From Chloroflexota bacterium (GTDB taxonomy: Bacteria > Chloroflexota > Limnocylindria > Limnocylindrales > CSP1-4), in the NCBI GenBank assembly GCA_021801545.1, contig JAJYXX010000346.1, positions 1 to 7,073 of the forward strand: a stretch of 7,073 nucleotides of DNA, given 5' to 3'. The notes beneath the pieces were generated by a model. The model was not told where the DNA came from, made no database searches, and worked only from the letters and a program-made list of their open reading frames with translations. Numbering within the stretch: position 1 is the first letter of the stretch; every line of letters begins with the position of its first letter. Positions 6,956 through 7,073 of the stretch are shown here, piece after piece. Both the position numbers and the translations under genes were made by a program.

Positions 6956-6985
6956 TTGAAGGCCGGCCGCGGGGCGTGGTATTCT
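6956..6985 (+). promoter_or_regulatory. Probable sigma-70-type promoter of the tRNA-Phe gene
   Basis: TTGAAG (6956-6961, 4 of 6 to TTGACA) and TATTCT (6980-6985, 4 of 6 to TATAAT) are 18 bases apart. A TG extended -10 element lies at 6977-6978, one base before the -10. This A/T-containing patch stands out in otherwise GC-rich DNA. Transcription would start near 6992, giving a leader of about 36 bases before the tRNA. Assignment is by pattern only. Confidence 0.5.
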
Positions 6986-7002
6986 CCGGTCCGCCGACGG
7001 GC

Positions 7003-7022
7003 GGCCAAGAGCCTGGTTGGCC
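7003..7022 (+). repeat. Hairpin in the predicted tRNA-Phe leader
   Basis: GGCCAA (7003-7008) pairs perfectly with TTGGCC (7017-7022), with an 8-base loop, ending 5 bases before the tRNA 5' end. In the precursor it would lie just upstream of the RNase P cut. It may help folding of the leader or be incidental. Confidence 0.35.
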
Positions 7023-7027
7023 ATCGG

Positions 7028-7073
7028 GCCGAGATAGCTCAGTTGGTAGAGCACGCGACTGAAAATCGCGGTG
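7028..7073 (+). tRNA. tRNA-Phe (GAA), 5' part, cut by the window end
   Basis: The first 46 bases of a tRNA are visible. The acceptor 5' strand is GCCGAGA (7028-7034), followed by T8 A9. The D stem GCTC/GAGC (7037-7040 and 7049-7052) encloses the loop AGTTGGTA. The anticodon stem CGCGA/TCGCG (7054-7058 and 7066-7070) pairs at all five positions. The seven-base loop CTGAAAA (7059-7065) gives anticodon GAA at 7061-7063, which reads phenylalanine codons TTC and TTT. The variable loop begins at GTG; the T arm and acceptor 3' strand lie outside. The call is firm except that the 3' half cannot be checked. Confidence 0.95.

Noticed and set aside
3965..7054. A very long open frame on the minus strand (over 1,000 codons)
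   Set aside because: It runs opposite the two well-supported kinase genes and the tRNA. Its translation is rich in Arg, Pro, Ala and Gly with no recognisable domain, which is typical of the antisense frame of GC-rich genes where stop codons are scarce.
1..7073. CRISPR array, insertion sequence or transposase
   Set aside because: No regularly spaced direct repeats, terminal inverted repeats or transposase motifs were seen; the window is fully explained by metabolic genes, a short intergenic region and a tRNA.

Overview
The window is very GC-rich DNA with strong G/C preference at third codon positions. It is bacterial: there are Shine-Dalgarno sites, tightly packed same-strand genes and 4-base stop/start overlaps. 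The composition and the gene mix suggest a high-GC lineage such as Chloroflexota or Actinobacteriota, but nothing here fixes the taxon.

Positions 2-6823 hold one run of six plus-strand genes for sugar breakdown, with no internal gap longer than 27 bases. In order they are: the C-terminal end of a PfkB-family sugar kinase (2-265), a fructose-6-phosphate-aldolase/transaldolase-family enzyme (276-992), L-fucose isomerase FucI (989-2794), an L-rhamnulose-1-phosphate-aldolase-type class II aldolase (2817-3641), an L-rhamnulokinase-type FGGY kinase (3669-5156) and an L-ribulokinase-type FGGY kinase (5153-6823). Key active-site residues known from each of the five complete families can be found at matching places, so all five look functional. 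The operon continues upstream beyond the window. No transporter, regulator, lactaldehyde enzyme, RhaA, AraA or AraD is visible.

The set is a mixture. The only aldose isomerase is of the fucose type, while the downstream kinase and aldolase are of the rhamnose type. The simplest reading is a route L-fucose -> L-fuculose -> L-fuculose-1-phosphate -> DHAP + L-lactaldehyde, run by RhaB/RhaD-family enzymes. FucI enzymes also accept D-arabinose, giving D-ribulose. The AraB-type kinase could phosphorylate that at C5 and send it into the pentose phosphate pathway. The FSA-type aldolase and the PfkB kinase could link hexose-phosphate and triose pools. These substrate assignments are inference.

Positions 6824-7027 are non-coding. 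They hold three short perfect inverted repeats just after the operon, then a plausible sigma-70-type promoter (6956-6985) and a small leader hairpin. The window ends inside a tRNA-Phe(GAA) gene that starts at 7028. The final stretch is therefore the boundary between the sugar operon and an independent tRNA transcription unit.
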